The notes beneath the pieces are model-generated. The model searched no databases. It was given only the letters and a program-made list of their open reading frames with translations, and had not been told where the DNA came from. Of a stretch of DNA of 6,688 bases, positions 5,038-6,688 are shown one piece after another (positions within the stretch are counted from its first letter, which is position 1; each line of letters begins with the position of its first letter). A program made the position numbers and the translations under genes. This DNA comes from Pseudomonadota bacterium (GTDB lineage: Bacteria; Pseudomonadota; Gammaproteobacteria; GRL18). The stretch lies in NCBI GenBank assembly GCA_030632745.1, contig DAOVUE010000088.1, forward strand, positions 1 through 6,688. The letters run 5' to 3'.

Positions 5038-6688
5038 TTAATCCTGACCAACCGTTGAAACAATTTTTATCTGCATATTATCCGGCACTTCGTTGTAAGC
5101 CAGAACATGCATATTAGGTATGGTATGCTTCACAAAACGCATTAACATTAAGCGGATCTGAGCGGATACCAGTAACACGGCAGGACTGCCATTCATTTCC
5201 TGCTTCTGAGCACTTTCTGATAAGGATTTATGTATCCTTTCAGCAAGTCCGGGTTCAATACCACCACCACTTTCTGACATCTGTATTGACTGAAGCAATA
5301 ACTGTTCCAATGATGGATCTAAAGTGATAACCGACAATTCACTAGCTAAGCCATTGATATGTTGAACAATAAATCGTCCCAGAGCGACACGAACCTGTGC
5401 TGTCAAGATTCCGGCATCCTGGGTTTGTCCTGCATTTTCAGCTAATGACTCTATAATGGTTTTAAAATCACGCACTGGGATAGACTCACTGAGAAGATTC
5501 TGCAGCACTTTAACCACTGTACTCAAGGTCAGCAGTTTGGGTACCAGATCCTCAATCAGTTTGGGTGAACTGCTTGCCAGACGATCTAATAATTGCTGCG
5601 TTTCTTCATGACCCAGAAGCTGTGGTGCATTTTCATTCAGTAATTGACTGAGATGAGTGGCAATCACCGTATTAGAATCAACCACTGTATAACCCAGGGT
5701 CTGAGCATTTTCTTTTTCAGTCTGTTCAATCCAGGTGGCAGGTAAACCAAAGGCAGGATCCTTTGTTTTTATACCTGTAATTTCACCAAAGACCTGCCCG
5801 GGATCAATGGCCATATCATGTTCCGGATGCACTTCTGCTTCACCTATTGATACCCCCATTAAGGCAATACGATAAACATTAGGAGCCAGATCCAGATTAT
5901 CTCTAATATGAACCGGAGGTATTAAGAAACCTAAATCCTGAGACAACTTTTTGCGTACACCTTTAATACGGCTCATTAATTGTCCACCCTGTGATTTATC
6001 AACCATAGGAATAAGGCGATAGCCCACCTCCAGACCAATGGGATCAATAGGCATAACATCATCCCAACTGAGTTCTTTTAATTCACTGGAAGACGCTTCA
6101 ATTTCTTGCTGCTGTACTTCTTTTTCCTGAACCACTTCAAGCTCAGTGACCTGTTTCGTCTTTTGACGCCAGGCTAAAGCACCCGTAATACCCGCAAAAG
6201 TTAAAAATGCCAGATGAGGCATACCCGGTACCAGCCCCATCACAGCCATAATGCCGGAGGTAACGCCCAGAGTTTTAGGTTTATTAAATAAATCAGCAAC
6301 AAATTTTCCTCCTATATCCCCTTCACGGTTCTCACGAGTAACCATGATACCTGCTGCAGTAGAGAGGATTAGTCCGGGAATCTGTGCCACCAGGCCGTCA
6401 CCAATGGTCAACAATACAAAAATTTCAGCTGATTGAGATGCACTCAGATCATGTTGTAAAACACCAATGGTAAAACCACCAATAACATTGATCAGTGTAA
6501 TCAGGATGCCGGCAATCGCATCACCACGAACAAACTTACTGGCACCATCCATCGAACCATAAAACTCTGCTTCCGCGCTAATATCATCACGACGGCGTCG
6601 CGCTTCATCGGATTCAATCAAGCCTGCATTCAAATCAGCATCAATGGCCATTTGTTTACCGGGCATTGCATCCAGGGTGAAACGTGCG
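5038..6688 (-). CDS. flhA: FlhA, flagellar type III export gate protein (5' end cut by window edge)
   Basis: Inner-membrane component of the flagellar export apparatus. Its cytoplasmic domain docks export substrates and chaperones, and its membrane part helps couple proton flow to export. The frame runs through the right edge: 549 residues are visible and about 150 N-terminal ones are missing (the family is about 690-700). An internal ATG at 6666 is not the start, because it lies within the FHIPEP-family signature ARFTLDAMPGKQMAIDADLN that opens the fragment. Hydrophobic segments lie at about residues 57-77, 97-115 and 140-172 of the fragment. A Glu/Gln-rich linker (about 178-205) leads to the cytoplasmic FlhA_C domain, which begins near WDDVMPIDPIGLEVGYRLIP and ends with HVLAYNEVPDNMQIKIVSTV. 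No frame damage is seen. It is first in the visible gene order, with flhF downstream. Confidence 0.97.
   Translation of the reverse strand, partial: ARFTLDAMPGKQMAIDADLNAGLIESDEARRRRDDISAEAEFYGSMDGASKFVRGDAIAGILITLINVIGGFTIGVLQHDLSASQSAEIFVLLTIGDGLVAQIPGLILSTAAGIMVTRENREGDIGGKFVADLFNKPKTLGVTSGIMAVMGLVPGMPHLAFLTFAGITGALAWRQKTKQVTELEVVQEKEVQQQEIEASSSELKELSWDDVMPIDPIGLEVGYRLIPMVDKSQGGQLMSRIKGVRKKLSQDLGFLIPPVHIRDNLDLAPNVYRIALMGVSIGEAEVHPEHDMAIDPGQVFGEITGIKTKDPAFGLPATWIEQTEKENAQTLGYTVVDSNTVIATHLSQLLNENAPQLLGHEETQQLLDRLASSSPKLIEDLVPKLLTLSTVVKVLQNLLSESIPVRDFKTIIESLAENAGQTQDAGILTAQVRVALGRFIVQHINGLASELSVITLDPSLEQLLLQSIQMSESGGGIEPGLAERIHKSLSESAQKQEMNGSPAVLLVSAQIRLMLMRFVKHTIPNMHVLAYNEVPDNMQIKIVSTVGQD

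Noticed and set aside
6251..6436. Plus-strand 61-codon frame
   Set aside because: Antisense to conserved FlhA membrane segments.

Overview
The window is a six-gene block of a polar-flagellum and chemotaxis locus. All genes read on the minus strand, in transcript order flhA (5' end off the window) - flhF - flhG/fleN - fliA - cheY - cheZ (3' end off the window). This order and these protein sequences are typical of polarly flagellated Gammaproteobacteria such as the Vibrio, Shewanella and Pseudomonas groups. The DNA is AT-rich and the spacers are very AT-rich, so a moderately AT-rich marine or aquatic gammaproteobacterium is plausible. I cannot name a genus from sequence alone.

Layout from right to left, as transcribed. 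Positions 6688-5038 hold flhA without its first ~150 codons. A 106-bp spacer follows with three 11-bp tandem repeats. flhF (4931-3216) has a long charged linker. flhG follows closely; its best start is 3172, and an alternative start at 3229 would overlap flhF. flhG ends inside a 16-bp triplicate repeat that fills part of the 82-bp spacer before fliA (2226-1498). A 270-bp spacer then carries a convincing sigma-28 (FliA) promoter and a structured leader for cheY (1227-841, TTG start). A 104-bp spacer with an inverted repeat and three 10-bp tandem repeats leads to cheZ (736 to the window edge). No RNA genes, insertion sequences, CRISPR arrays or plus-strand genes are supported.

How the genes work together: FlhA is the export-gate protein of the flagellar type III secretion apparatus. 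FlhF (SRP-type GTPase) and FlhG (MinD-like ATPase) set flagellar position and number. FliA is the late flagellar sigma factor. CheY is the phosphorylated switch regulator and CheZ its phosphatase. The promoter at 1341-1367 suggests that FliA drives the cheYZ segment lying directly downstream of its own gene, separating late chemotaxis expression from the earlier flhAFG-fliA segment.

Novelty: the genes are conventional, with all key motifs intact, and I do not see an undescribed system. The parts worth a second look are non-coding: triplicate short tandem repeats in three of the five spacers, and a cheY leader with a tiny in-frame ORF whose stop codon lies in the loop of a hairpin.
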